NCBI GenBank assembly: GCA_024680815.1
Contig: JAILBQ010000004.1
Span: forward strand, 1 to 34,317
DNA length: 34,317 nt
Source of the DNA: Lachnospiraceae bacterium
Lineage (GTDB): Bacteria; Bacillota; Clostridia; Lachnospirales; Lachnospiraceae
Direction of reading: 5' to 3'
In this document: piece after piece, positions 24,521 through 32,628 of the stretch
Position numbering within the stretch: position 1 is the first letter of the stretch
Layout of the letters: every line of letters starts with the position of its first letter
Made by a program: the position numbers and the translations under genes
The notes under the pieces: generated by a model
What the model was told of the DNA's origin: nothing
The model's database searches: none
Seen by the model: only the letters and a program-made list of their open reading frames with translations

Positions 24521-24853
24521 ATGGCTTTGACTCTTACTACAAAACAACGCGCATATCTTCGAAGTCTTGCCGTCAACGAAAGACCCGTGCTTTCCATCGG
24601 CAAGGAGGGAGTAACTCCCGAGGTGGTGCTGAGTGCCGAGGAAGCCCTTGCAAAGCGCGAGCTTATAAAGATTAATGTTCAGAAATCCTTTGAAGGCGAA
24701 ATAAAGGAAGCGGCCGAAACCGTTGCTTCACGCAGCCGCTCCGTTCTTGTGCAGATTATGGGAAGGAAGATCACTCTGTACCGGCCGGCCAAAAAGCCTG
24801 AAATTATTCTTCCCAAAAAGAAAGACAAAGTGGGAAAGCCGAAGGATGCCTGA
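24521..24853 (+). CDS. yhbY: CRM-domain (YhbY) RNA-binding protein
   Basis: The 110-residue protein is a single CRM (CRS1-YhbY) domain of the kind associated with pre-50S ribosomes. It begins MALTLTTKQRAYLRSLA and has the conserved VLSIGKEGVTPEVV loop, RELIKINVQ and the final GRKITLYRPAKK strand. The start is the ATG at 24521 with GAGG 7 bases upstream; an in-frame TTG at 24491 is rejected. The product ends in a basic tail. A -10-like TAAAAT lies at 24476-24481. Its stop overlaps the nadD start by 8 bases. Confidence 0.93.
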   Translation: MALTLTTKQRAYLRSLAVNERPVLSIGKEGVTPEVVLSAEEALAKRELIKINVQKSFEGEIKEAAETVASRSRSVLVQIMGRKITLYRPAKKPEIILPKKKDKVGKPKDA

Positions 24854-25487
24854 ACCTTCGGGAAAGGAGAGACGCCGGATCGGAATTCTGGGAGGAACCT
24901 TTGATCCGCTGCATTTCGGTCATCTTCTGTTGGGAGAAGCAGCCATGGAGGAAGCCGGACTTGAAAAAGTTGTCCTGATGCCCAGCGGCTGCTCCTATCT
25001 TAAGAAGGACAGGGAGATTTCCCCCGCTCCTGCCCGCCTTCAAATGGTGAAGCTTTGTGTTGAAGGCGATGGGCGCTTCGAGGTCTCCGATCTCGAAATA
25101 AGGCGGGGAGGCAACACCTATACGGCCGATACAATAGCCGAGTGGCATATGCTCTACCCCTCGGACGAAATATTTTTTATCACCGGGGCCGATACACTCC
25201 GTCTTATGGATGAATGGATCCGGCCGGAGGAGATTTTTTCCGGCTGCACCGTGCTTGTGGCGGTACGGGAGGGCACTGATGAGGCCGCTCTTAAGGAGGT
25301 AATCGCTTCCTATCGCAGGAGGTTTTTGGCCGAAATCCGGCTGATTTGCGCGCCCAGAATTGATATCAGCGCAAGCCTTATAAGAGAGCGGATCCGGGAA
25401 GGGAAAAGCATAAGATATTATGTGCCCGAGCCGGTACGGCGTTATATTGAAAAAAACAAATTATACAGGGACGGATATGACGGATAA
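24846..25487 (+). CDS. nadD: Nicotinate-nucleotide adenylyltransferase
   Basis: NadD adenylates nicotinate mononucleotide to deamido-NAD in NAD synthesis. The 213-residue protein has the nucleotidyltransferase signature GTFDPLHFGH (residues 17-26), a VLMPSGCSYLKKDREISPAPARLQMV segment, FFITGADTLRLMDEW and the C-terminal ISASLIRERIREGKSIRYYVP. The start is the ATG at 24846, overlapping yhbY; a GGAAAGGAG sequence just inside the gene has no suitable start codon after it. It overlaps yqeK by 11 bases. The pairing with yqeK is standard in Firmicutes. Confidence 0.95.
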   Translation: MPEPSGKERRRIGILGGTFDPLHFGHLLLGEAAMEEAGLEKVVLMPSGCSYLKKDREISPAPARLQMVKLCVEGDGRFEVSDLEIRRGGNTYTADTIAEWHMLYPSDEIFFITGADTLRLMDEWIRPEEIFSGCTVLVAVREGTDEAALKEVIASYRRRFLAEIRLICAPRIDISASLIRERIREGKSIRYYVPEPVRRYIEKNKLYRDGYDG

Positions 25488-26067
25488 TATTCGCCAGATC
25501 AGAAAAAGAGTCAAGGTGATGCTGGATAAGGAGCGCTATCAGCATACGTTGGGCGTGGCCTATACCGCTGCGGCTCTTGCGATGCGTTATCACGAGGATG
25601 TGGACCGTGCTTTTACGGCGGGGCTCCTTCATGACTGCGCGAAATGTATCGACAACGCGGAAAAGCTTCGCCTGTGCGCTAAATACGGTATTGAGGTAAG
25701 CGAAACGGAGAGAAAAGCTCTGTATCTTCTGCATTCGAAGCTTGGTGCGGCAATTGCCGAACGGGATTTTGATATTAAGGACCGGGGCATTCTGGACGCC
25801 ATACGGTATCATACGACCGGGCGTCCCGCCATGAGCCTTATAGAAGCCATAATCTTTACAGCGGATTATATCGAGCCGGGCCGGAGCGAGGCTCCGGATT
25901 TGGAGGAAATTAGAGCCCTTGCGTTCACGGATCTCACTGCCGGAATAAAGAAGATTTTAGGCGATACGTTAAAATATCTGGACGGCCGTGACAGACCTGT
26001 GGATCCCGCAACAAAAGAAACCTACGACTACTATACGGCTTCCGGCGGACGCGTACCCGGATGTTAA
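25477..26067 (+). CDS. yqeK: YqeK-family HD-domain diadenosine tetraphosphatase
   Basis: YqeK proteins hydrolyse Ap4A symmetrically with an iron-containing HD site. The 196-residue protein shows metal ligands H23 (RYQHTLGVA), H52 and D53 (GLLHDCAKC), then IRYHTTGRPAMS and FTADYIEPGR in the expected order. The start is the ATG at 25477, inside the end of nadD, preceded by ACAGGG. It runs into rsfS: the stop lies before the rsfS ATG at 26082 by 14 bases. No LytR-CpsA-Psr gene stands between yqeK and rsfS, unlike in several relatives. Confidence 0.93.
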   Translation: MTDNIRQIRKRVKVMLDKERYQHTLGVAYTAAALAMRYHEDVDRAFTAGLLHDCAKCIDNAEKLRLCAKYGIEVSETERKALYLLHSKLGAAIAERDFDIKDRGILDAIRYHTTGRPAMSLIEAIIFTADYIEPGRSEAPDLEEIRALAFTDLTAGIKKILGDTLKYLDGRDRPVDPATKETYDYYTASGGRVPGC

Positions 26068-26081
26068 AGGAGAAAAAATAC

Positions 26082-26429
26082 ATGAATGATAAGGATGAAC
26101 AGGAAAACCTCAGACTGATTTCAGATGCCCTTTCCGAGAAAAAGGGAGAAGATATCCGCATACTTGATATCAGTGCTCTGTCCGTAATTGCGGATTATTT
26201 CCTTATAGCGAGCGGTTCAAATCCCACACAGATTCAGGCAATGGCCGATAACGTGGAGGAAAAGCTCAAAGATAAAGGAAAACGGCCCCTGAGTATTGAA
26301 GGTTACGCAGGAGCCGCCTGGATATTAATGGATTACGGAAATTATGTGATTCACATTTTCGACCGGGAAAACCGGGAGTTTTATGACCTGGAACGTATCT
26401 GGAAGGACGCCAGGCCCGTCACACTCTGA
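26082..26429 (+). CDS. rsfS: Ribosomal silencing factor RsfS
   Basis: RsfS binds L14 on the 50S subunit and blocks joining of the subunits when nutrients are short. The 115-residue protein has the family landmarks ISALSVIADYFLIASGSN, TQIQAMADNVEEKLK, EGYAGAAWILMDYGNYVIHIF and REFYDLERIWKDA. The start is the ATG at 26082 with AAAGGAG 9 bases upstream rather than an in-frame ATG at 26061 that lies before that site. It is the last gene of the yhbY-nadD-yqeK run and converges with lexA after 29 bases, with no clear terminator. Confidence 0.95.
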   Translation: MNDKDEQENLRLISDALSEKKGEDIRILDISALSVIADYFLIASGSNPTQIQAMADNVEEKLKDKGKRPLSIEGYAGAAWILMDYGNYVIHIFDRENREFYDLERIWKDARPVTL

Positions 26430-26458
26430 ATACGGAATATAGAGCCTGTCTTCAGAAT

Positions 26459-27088
26459 TTACCGGCAATTGCGGAAGACTCCGAAGACCTTTCCGAGGAT
26501 TTCGCAGTTTGCCACAATTATCGGGGACATTGTATCGTTCTGGGGCTGGAGCCGCACGCGGCCGTTTTCCTTGTAGAAGGTCTTCACAGTGGCTCCGTCC
26601 TCCACCATGGCAACGACTGTGTCTCCGTTTTCCACATGCTTTGTGCTCTGTACAAAGACCAGATCGCCGTCCATTATTCCCACATTTATCATACTGTCAC
26701 CGCGGACGTGAAGCACAAAGGCTTCGCTGTTTTTCATTCCTCTCGGAAGCACGTCGACCGGAAGAGGGAAATATCCTTCTATATTCTGTTCCGCGAGAAT
26801 CGGTTCTCCTGCGGCAACCCTTCCCACAATAGGAATACTTGTCATTTCGGTGCGCAGCATTTCGAAGCCTTCGTCCACGATTTCAATGGCTCTGGGCTTT
26901 GTGGGATCCCGGCGGATATAGCCGTTTTTCTCGAGCGTTTCAAGATGGGCATGCACCGAAGAAGTTGATTTAAGCCTCACAGCCTCGCAGATCTCGCGCA
27001 CCGAAGGCGGAAAGCCCCGGTCAAGAATCTGCTCTTTTATATAATCCAGAATTTCCTGCTGCTTTTTTGTGATCTTTCCGTATGACAT
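26459..27088 (-). CDS. lexA: LexA repressor
   Basis: LexA represses SOS genes and cleaves itself when RecA filaments form. The 209-residue protein has an N-terminal winged helix (residues 1-68, SVREICEAVRLKSTSSVHAHLETLEKNGYI), the cleavage site A93-G94 in GRVAAGEPI, and the S24 serine-lysine dyad S132 (GDSMI) and K169 (ATVKTFYKE). It is divergent from the LysM gene and the shared region holds several SOS-like boxes, one of which overlaps its own promoter: -10 TATAAT on the minus strand at 27139-27144, with TTGCAT 17 bases upstream at 27162-27167. Autoregulation is therefore likely. Confidence 0.97.
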   Translation of the reverse strand: MSYGKITKKQQEILDYIKEQILDRGFPPSVREICEAVRLKSTSSVHAHLETLEKNGYIRRDPTKPRAIEIVDEGFEMLRTEMTSIPIVGRVAAGEPILAEQNIEGYFPLPVDVLPRGMKNSEAFVLHVRGDSMINVGIMDGDLVFVQSTKHVENGDTVVAMVEDGATVKTFYKENGRVRLQPQNDTMSPIIVANCEILGKVFGVFRNCR

Positions 27089-27165
27089 CCGTCCCTCCGC
27101 TGAACTGAATTTAAAATTAAAAAATTGCTACAAGCCTGATTATAACAGCACCCGGAGCAAAATGC

Positions 27166-27263
27166 AAACATATTTTCGGGAAAATTTGTTCGAGAGTATT
27201 GACAGCCGAAAATATGTTCGGTATAATGCAAGCATAAAGAACACCTGTTCGCAACAAATGTTC
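27166..27263. promoter_or_regulatory. Cluster of five SOS (LexA) box-like sites
   Basis: Matches to the Gram-positive pattern GAACnnnnGTTC are: 27166-27177 (minus strand GAAAATATGTTT, next to the lexA -35), 27180-27191 (GAAAATTTGTTC), 27208-27219 (GAAAATATGTTC), 27239-27250 (GAACACCTGTTC, a perfect match) and 27252-27263 (CAACAAATGTTC). They fill the intergenic region between lexA and the LysM gene. Confidence 0.85.
27199..27227 (+). promoter_or_regulatory. Consensus promoter of the LysM gene under LexA control
   Basis: TTGACA (27199-27204) and TATAAT (27222-27227), both perfect, are 17 bases apart. The SOS box at 27208-27219 lies inside the spacer and two more lie downstream, so LexA binding should block transcription. 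Confidence 0.85.
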
Positions 27264-27273
27264 GGAGGCTGTT

Positions 27274-27615
27274 ATGAAAATTCGGAAAATTCGACGTATA
27301 AAACGCAGACTCAAAAGGAATTTTATAAAGCTTTTCTGTGCGGGACTTCTGATAATCTGTTTCGCTACAGCCTTCGGTCGAGTTTCCTCCTATGCCCGCA
27401 CAGGCAATACGGAAACAAGTAAATATTTTACAAGCTATGAGATAGTTTCGGGAGATACCCTGGAATCCATAGCGGACAGGTTCTGCACGGAGGAGTTCGG
27501 AAGCAGGAGAGCTTTTCTTAAAGAAGTCCGCTCCATCAACGCTCTTTCGGATTTTGACCATATCCGCGCCGGGAGCTATCTCATAATTCCCTATTATTCT
27601 GCTGAAGAGAAATAA
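27274..27615 (+). CDS. LysM-domain protein, YneA-like SOS cell-division inhibitor candidate
   Basis: The 113-residue protein has a very basic N-terminus (KIRKIRRIKRRLKRNF), one membrane helix or signal anchor (about residues 19-35) and a single LysM domain (YEIVSGDTLESIADRFC...SINALSDFDHIRAGSYLIIPYY). This is the architecture of YneA, which halts division during the SOS response in Bacillus, and of related small inhibitors. It lies head-to-head with lexA under a promoter covered by SOS boxes, the classic yneA arrangement. Sequence identity to YneA cannot be tested here, so the gene name is left open. GGAGG lies 6-7 bases before the ATG and is shared with the last SOS box flank. Confidence 0.85.
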   Translation: MKIRKIRRIKRRLKRNFIKLFCAGLLIICFATAFGRVSSYARTGNTETSKYFTSYEIVSGDTLESIADRFCTEEFGSRRAFLKEVRSINALSDFDHIRAGSYLIIPYYSAEEK

Positions 27616-27702
27616 CCGTTACAGCTCTGCGATATTCTGCTGAGAGCTTTTCGATCATAGTATCTGCAGGAATTTCAGTTTGAATAAGCCATCACCCCAT
27701 CT
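27616..27702. other. Intergenic region with no recognised feature
   Basis: Part of the 303-base gap between the LysM gene and the Rrf2 gene. I see no open frame or clear promoter in these bases; the remainder of the gap holds the hairpins, palindrome and promoter listed separately. Confidence 0.5.
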
Positions 27703-27751
27703 GAGGTTGACATAAATATATTATGTCAACCTCTCTCTCCCTCTTTTTTTT
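27703..27751 (+). terminator. Perfect 13-bp hairpin followed by a T-run
   Basis: GAGGTTGACATAA (27703-27715) pairs perfectly with TTATGTCAACCTC (27721-27733). A pyrimidine stretch ends in eight T (27744-27751). The 10-base gap before the T-run is longer than usual, so termination efficiency is uncertain. Confidence 0.6.
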
Positions 27752-27789
27752 AATGTCTGTTTGAATTCGTTTCCCTGTAAAACACGAGA

Positions 27790-27883
27790 CGTGAAATAAG
27801 GATTTTCACGGATAAGACTCCCTGAAAAAGACGCCGAATAAGGATTAAAATTTATTTTAATCCCGGATAATAAATGGTAGAAT
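27790..27883 (+). promoter_or_regulatory. Promoter and palindromic operator of the Rrf2 gene
   Basis: A perfect palindrome, GGATTAAAAT (27842-27851), TT, ATTTTAATCC (27854-27863), overlaps the probable -35 (27855-27860), with TAGAAT at 27878-27883 as the -10. A smaller inverted repeat CGTGAAA/TTTCACG (27790-27796/27804-27810) lies upstream, and AATAAGGATT occurs twice (near 27796 and 27837). This layout suits autorepression by the Rrf2 protein. Confidence 0.65.
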
Positions 27884-27918
27884 TAAAAAAATGTTTTTTC
27901 ACAGGGGAATTTATAAAT

Positions 27919-28356
27919 ATGAAAGTATCGACAAGAGTGGAATACGGGCTTGTAGCCATTACCGATATAGTGCTTCACAGCGAAAAGGGTAAAAGTGTTT
28001 CCGCGCCGGAGATTGCAGAGCGGCAGCATATATCCCATAAGTATCTTGAGCAGATTCTGCTGCTGCTGAGGCAGGCCGGTTTCATCAAGGCCCAGAAGGG
28101 ACTGCGGGGCGGCTATGCCTTATGCTGTCCGGCAAGCGAGATCCGTTTGTCCGATGTCCTTAACGCACTGGACGGAAGCATTCTTTCGGGAATGGAAGAG
28201 GATGACGCCGGGGATCTGCGCTCGGTAATAAACAAATGCTTCTGGAACAGGATTAACTCAAACCTGAAAGAATATGCCGAAAACATGAAGCTAAGTGAGT
28301 TTGCCGCCCAATGCCAGAACAACCTCCCGGAAAGCTGGGATTTGTACATGATATGA
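27919..28356 (+). CDS. Rrf2-family transcriptional regulator
   Basis: The 145-residue protein begins MKVSTRVEYGLVAITDIVLH and has the Rrf2 winged helix: SAPEIAERQHISHKYLEQILLLLRQAGFIKAQKG and the wing LRGGYALC. Unlike IscR and NsrR it lacks the three-cysteine Fe-S cluster loop; only isolated Cys residues occur (the CC in ALCCP, one in NKCFW and one in AQCQ), so a CymR-like or other ligand-sensing mode is more likely. The start is the ATG at 27919; an in-frame ATG at 27874 lies at the -10 and is rejected. The ribosome binding site (AGGGG) is weak and 11 bases away. A perfect palindrome over the promoter suggests autoregulation. No obvious target operon is adjacent. Confidence 0.9.
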   Translation: MKVSTRVEYGLVAITDIVLHSEKGKSVSAPEIAERQHISHKYLEQILLLLRQAGFIKAQKGLRGGYALCCPASEIRLSDVLNALDGSILSGMEEDDAGDLRSVINKCFWNRINSNLKEYAENMKLSEFAAQCQNNLPESWDLYMI

Positions 28357-28366
28357 TGCCAGGGTC

Positions 28367-28415
28367 TCAAAGTCTCAACCGATCGTGCCTGCACGAAAAC
28401 GGTTGAGACCTTGGA
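28367..28415 (+). repeat. Structured intergenic element, copy C (short)
   Basis: TCAAAGTCTCAACCG (28367-28381) pairs with CGGTTGAGACCTTGGA (28400-28415) around a TCGTG/CACGA tip hairpin. The CAAAGTC/GACCTTGG block and its A-C mismatch are the same as in copies A and B; the rest of the stem differs. Block 2 is absent. Confidence 0.6.
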
Positions 28416-28423
28416 ACTGCGCT

Positions 28424-28452
28424 TTGTACTCCTGCATTGATTTTGCTATACT
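28424..28452 (+). promoter_or_regulatory. Promoter of the hybrid histidine kinase operon
   Basis: TTGTAC (28424-28429) and TATACT (28447-28452) are 17 bases apart, directly after element C. The leader to the ATG at 28486 would be about 27 nt and has no recognisable Shine-Dalgarno sequence. Confidence 0.55.
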
Positions 28453-28485
28453 ATTAAAAAATACTTTTGACGACCAAATCATATA

Positions 28486-31400
28486 ATGAACGCCGAAAAC
28501 AAACATACAATAAGAAAAACCATAAAAAAAATAATTAATATTGTCTGGTGCGTTCTGGCCTGGCTTATTCCGGTACTGCTTGCTTTTATCGTGATTCCGC
28601 GTTTTGACGCCGAGGAGGCCGCCCAGGCCCGCGGAGAGACCTACGATTACAACGAGGGCTGGATTTTAACGCTGGAAGACGGTTCAAGCAAAGAAGTAAC
28701 TCTCCCCTTAAGACTATCTCCCTCCGACGGCAGGAGAGCCGTGCTTTCCAACACCCTTTCGGAGGAATACAGCAATCTCTCCTTAAGTCTTAGCGTAACG
28801 AATGCCGCGTTAAAGGTTTTTGTGAACGGAAAGCCTATATATGACGTGGGCTACGGCGGGGCTCCGATGCCAGGTATACCGGCAGTGCCCGGCCCCGGAA
28901 CGGGGAATGGAATTTCCGTTGATGCTCTTTCCCTGCCTGAGGCTTTAAACATGGAAGAACCCTTCAGGGAAGGCCTGGATGAACCGGAATACGTTGAGTC
29001 CGAAGAGGACGAGAAAACAGATATAGGAGATTATCTCGATGAAAATTCGGGCGATGAAGGAGAAACCCGGCGCTCCAATGAAAAGCTTGAAGGCTCCTAT
29101 AGCATAATTGATTTAAATGAACTCTCCGGACAGCAAAAGCTTGTTGTTGAGCTGGAGTCTGTCCGAAAGAGAGAGGATATCGTGGTGGGGGATGCCTATA
29201 TCGCCCACAGGGACATCGCTCTTATCGGGCAGTTACGGGGCGGCTTTTTTGACATGCTCTGCTGCATCCTTCTTATTCTCAGCATAGTCATGCTTCTTTA
29301 CCTCGATTTGATCCGTACCCTTGCGAAATGGAAGAGAAGAGGACTTTTCCGTCTGGCTCTCCTGGGATTTGATATTCTGATCTTTGCCTTTTCGGCGACC
29401 CGGATACTGCCCACGTTTTTCGGAAACGAATATCTTTTCATGACCCTGGAAAATCTGTGTTTTCTTTTAATCCCTTTCCTGCTTGTATTTTATTATTCCA
29501 GATCGGCGAAACAGCGCTCGCTTTTCCATTTAAGACAGCTTTTATGGATAAATACTCTGGTGGCCCTTGCTCATGTGCTTTTGTATATCTTCGGCATCGA
29601 CAGACTCAGGGGAATGGAAATCGTGACCCTGCTGCTCCTTCTGGTTTCAGTGGTATTTATCTGTCTTTATCTTCTCGGACAGGGAAAGAGCGGTAAACGT
29701 TTCGGGGTTCTTCAGGAGTGCATTGCCTTGGGAATACTGGTGCTCTCCTGTGGGCTTAAGCTCATATCCCGGGCCTTTCCGGAGCTGGAAATACTGCACA
29801 CCTTCTGTGTCAGCGGTATGACCCTCTTCCTTCTGATTCTAACCTCCCTTGAAATAGCGGTTATTCTGAGGCAGTACAAAGCTATGCTGGAGAAAGCCGC
29901 TCTGGAGCTGGAGGAACAGAATGCGGAGCTTATGCGGACAAAATCTCTTGCGGAGGAGGCTAGGGCGGAGGCTGAAACCGCCAACGAGGCCAAGGGGCGG
30001 TTCTTAGCCAATATGTCCCATGAAATCCGGACTCCGATTAACGCCGTGCTGGGCATGGATGAAATGATTTTGAGGGAAACCGGGGAGAGCTCAATTAAGG
30101 CTTACGCCATGGATATTTACACCGCAGGGCAAACCCTCTTATCCCTGATCAACGATATTCTGGACATTTCCAAAATAGAATCAGGAAAAATGGAAATCGT
30201 TCCGGTGCGCTACGACCTTTCGAGTCTTATTCATGATCTTATGACCATGACGGATTTACGCGCCTCGGCCAAAGGGCTTGAAATGAAGCTTGAGTTGGAT
30301 GAAACGCTTCCTTCCTGGCTTTACGGGGATGATGTGAGGATTCGCCAGGTACTCACCAACATTCTGACAAACGCGGTTAAATATACTAAAGAGGGAAGCG
30401 TAACCTTCAGAGTCGGCGGAACGAAAGACGGAGAGGATATATTGCTGCACTTTGAGGTGGAGGACACAGGCATCGGAATAAAGGAGGAGGATATTCCGAA
30501 GCTGTTCGAAGCCTTTGAGCGCATTGAGGAAAGCCGAAACCGCAACATTGAGGGCACAGGCCTTGGAATGAGCATAACGATACAGATTCTATCCCTTATG
30601 AACAGCAGTCTGGAGGTGGAGAGTGAATACGGCAGCGGCTCCCGGTTTTCCTTTACGCTGCGTCAGAGGATAGAGGACGAAACCCCCATCGGAGATCTTG
30701 TAAAGCGGATTAAGGAAACCGCGGAAAGCTATTCCTATAAAGAGGAGCTCTATGCTCCCGGGGCAAAAATTCTTGTGGTGGACGATAACGATATGAACCG
30801 GCGAGTGTTTGCGGGCCTGTTAAAGCCCACAGGAGTTAAGGTTGACGAGGCCTCCGGTGGAAAGGAATGTCTGGAAAAAGTAAAGCAGGAGCATTTCGAC
30901 ATAATCTTTTTGGATCACATGATGCCCGAAATGGACGGGGTGGAAACCTTTGAACGGATGAAGGGATTGAAAGAGGCCGGGGATTATCCCAACGCCGGCA
31001 CTCCGGTTGTTGCCCTTACAGCCAACGCCGTGGCCGGAGCAAAGGAGTTTTATTTAAATACAGGATTCGATGCCTTTCTATCAAAGCCTATTGTCTCCTC
31101 TGCCCTGGAGGCCCTGTTACAGGAAAAGCTGCCGGAGGAGCTTAAGGAGGAAAGGCCGGCAGAGGAGGAGGCAGGTAATGAAATTCCTGTTTCAAAGGCC
31201 GCACAAAAGCTTCCTGCATCCGGAGGTGTTCCGGGGACGCTTCCTGCGGTGGACGGTCTTGACTGGAATTACACCTTTCTTCACCTCGGGGATGAAAAGC
31301 TTGTCATGGAGGCTGTAAAGGACTTTTATGACCTTATTCCCGGCCAGGCCAAAGTTCTATCCGACTGCTACGCCCACCTTCCGGACAGGGAGAAAATGAA

Positions 31401-31836
31401 CGCCTACCGGATACAGGTGCACGCCATGAAAAGCTCCGCCGGCACCATAGGCATAATTCCTCTGGCCGGAATGGCCAATGTTCTGGAATATGCCGCCAGA
31501 GACGACGATTTGAACACTGTCATGGCTATGCACAAAATCTTTCTGGATTTCTGGAATTCCTATCGGGAGAGGCTTAAGGCGGTGTTTGAGCAGGATGAGG
31601 AAAAAACAGAGAAAAAGAATGCTGACAGGGAAGTTATTCTGGCGCTTTTCACAATGCTGGAAAACGCCATGGAGAATTTCGATATTGACGGAGCGGATAA
31701 GGCCGTAGAGCAGCTATCAGGCTTTGAATGGGCGGAAGGTGAGGCTTCGTTTGAAGAGCTTAGGACTGCCGTAAAGGCACTTGATGATGATGAAGTAAAG
31801 ATTATAATTGAAAGACTTAAAAGGGGTTTGGAGTAA
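28486..31836 (+). CDS. Hybrid sensor histidine kinase with REC and HPt domains
   Basis: This 1116-residue kinase begins with a membrane helix (about residues 17-38), an extracytoplasmic region (about 40-255) and then a block of about seven membrane helices (255-465), an arrangement like 7TMR-DISM receptors. A coiled segment (about 465-500) leads to HisKA with the phospho-His H512 (MSHEIRTPINAVLGMD), a HATPase domain (N box N629 in TNILTNAVKYTKEG; then DTGIGI and GTGLGMS), a receiver with D766/D767 and phospho-acceptor D810 (FLDHMMPEMDG), and an HPt domain with H979 (HAMKSSAGTIG). All four phosphorelay elements are thus in one chain. A helical C-terminus follows HPt. The ATG at 28486 lacks a Shine-Dalgarno sequence. 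The response regulator starts immediately after the stop. Confidence 0.93.
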   Translation: MNAENKHTIRKTIKKIINIVWCVLAWLIPVLLAFIVIPRFDAEEAAQARGETYDYNEGWILTLEDGSSKEVTLPLRLSPSDGRRAVLSNTLSEEYSNLSLSLSVTNAALKVFVNGKPIYDVGYGGAPMPGIPAVPGPGTGNGISVDALSLPEALNMEEPFREGLDEPEYVESEEDEKTDIGDYLDENSGDEGETRRSNEKLEGSYSIIDLNELSGQQKLVVELESVRKREDIVVGDAYIAHRDIALIGQLRGGFFDMLCCILLILSIVMLLYLDLIRTLAKWKRRGLFRLALLGFDILIFAFSATRILPTFFGNEYLFMTLENLCFLLIPFLLVFYYSRSAKQRSLFHLRQLLWINTLVALAHVLLYIFGIDRLRGMEIVTLLLLLVSVVFICLYLLGQGKSGKRFGVLQECIALGILVLSCGLKLISRAFPELEILHTFCVSGMTLFLLILTSLEIAVILRQYKAMLEKAALELEEQNAELMRTKSLAEEARAEAETANEAKGRFLANMSHEIRTPINAVLGMDEMILRETGESSIKAYAMDIYTAGQTLLSLINDILDISKIESGKMEIVPVRYDLSSLIHDLMTMTDLRASAKGLEMKLELDETLPSWLYGDDVRIRQVLTNILTNAVKYTKEGSVTFRVGGTKDGEDILLHFEVEDTGIGIKEEDIPKLFEAFERIEESRNRNIEGTGLGMSITIQILSLMNSSLEVESEYGSGSRFSFTLRQRIEDETPIGDLVKRIKETAESYSYKEELYAPGAKILVVDDNDMNRRVFAGLLKPTGVKVDEASGGKECLEKVKQEHFDIIFLDHMMPEMDGVETFERMKGLKEAGDYPNAGTPVVALTANAVAGAKEFYLNTGFDAFLSKPIVSSALEALLQEKLPEELKEERPAEEEAGNEIPVSKAAQKLPASGGVPGTLPAVDGLDWNYTFLHLGDEKLVMEAVKDFYDLIPGQAKVLSDCYAHLPDREKMNAYRIQVHAMKSSAGTIGIIPLAGMANVLEYAARDDDLNTVMAMHKIFLDFWNSYRERLKAVFEQDEEKTEKKNADREVILALFTMLENAMENFDIDGADKAVEQLSGFEWAEGEASFEELRTAVKALDDDEVKIIIERLKRGLE

Positions 31837-32601
31837 ATGAAAACAGTATTGCTTGCGGGTAAGCTGAATGAACCCATGAAGGATCTGCATGACTTTCTTT
31901 CCGGACATTTTACGGTACAGCTCTGCCCGGAGGACGCCGAGGTTTTCTCCGGAATGATGAAGGTGGTGCACCCCGATATTGTGCTCGTGAGTCTTATAGG
32001 GCTCTACGAGGTCAACGCCGCTGTTTTCCGCCGTCTGGAAACAGATTATCCGGAAATTCCGGTTATAACCATTGGGACGGAGGCGGAAAGAGAGGCCCTG
32101 AAAAGTCATTTTGAGGGCGAGCAGTTTGAAAACCTCATACGCCCTCTGGAGAACAGTACGGTGTATGAAGCTGTCTGCAGGAGGCTTTCCGTTATTCCTG
32201 CCCCGACAGAGCCGGTGAAAGACAAAAGGCCGAATGTTCTGATAGTTGACGACAACGCCGCGACCCTTCGGGCCATAAAGGCCATGCTGGAGGACAGGTA
32301 TGAGGTAACGGCGGCGATTTCCGGAATGAAGGCCATGAACGCCATCGGAAAGAGGCGGCCTGATCTCATTCTGCTGGATTACGAAATGCCGGTCTGCGAC
32401 GGGAAGCAGACTCTGGAAATGATAAGAAACGACGATGAAATTTCCATGATTCCCGTAATTTTCTTAACCGGAGTAAACGACAGGGAACATATTCAGGCAG
32501 TGCTGAATCTAAAGCCCGCCGGCTATCTCTTAAAGCCCCCGGTGAAAGAGACTCTGCTGGAAGCAATAGAAAAGGGGCTGAATGAATTAATTTCGGATTG
32601 A
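31837..32601 (+). CDS. Two-REC response regulator without output domain
   Basis: The 254-residue protein begins right after the kinase stop codon, so the two are co-transcribed and probably partners. Its first half (residues 1-118) is receiver-like in pattern (MKTVLLAGKL; DIVLVSLIG) but lacks the acceptor Asp, having Val/Ser there, so it is a pseudo-receiver. The second half (about 131-254) is a complete receiver with the acidic pair in LIVDDNAATLR, acceptor D181 in LLDYEMPVCDG, a Thr in FLTGVND and Lys in YLLKPPVKE. There is no DNA-binding or enzymatic domain, so it may act by protein contact or as a phosphate sink, perhaps fed by the kinase HPt domain. Confidence 0.88.
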   Translation: MKTVLLAGKLNEPMKDLHDFLSGHFTVQLCPEDAEVFSGMMKVVHPDIVLVSLIGLYEVNAAVFRRLETDYPEIPVITIGTEAEREALKSHFEGEQFENLIRPLENSTVYEAVCRRLSVIPAPTEPVKDKRPNVLIVDDNAATLRAIKAMLEDRYEVTAAISGMKAMNAIGKRRPDLILLDYEMPVCDGKQTLEMIRNDDEISMIPVIFLTGVNDREHIQAVLNLKPAGYLLKPPVKETLLEAIEKGLNELISD

Positions 32602-32628
32602 CATACCGGCACAACATTATCAAAATAA

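Noticed and set aside
28467-28487. TTGACG with TATAAT just before the kinase start codon
   Set aside because: The spacer is only 9 bases and the -10 would overlap the ATG; the TTGTAC-17-TATACT pair upstream is the better promoter.
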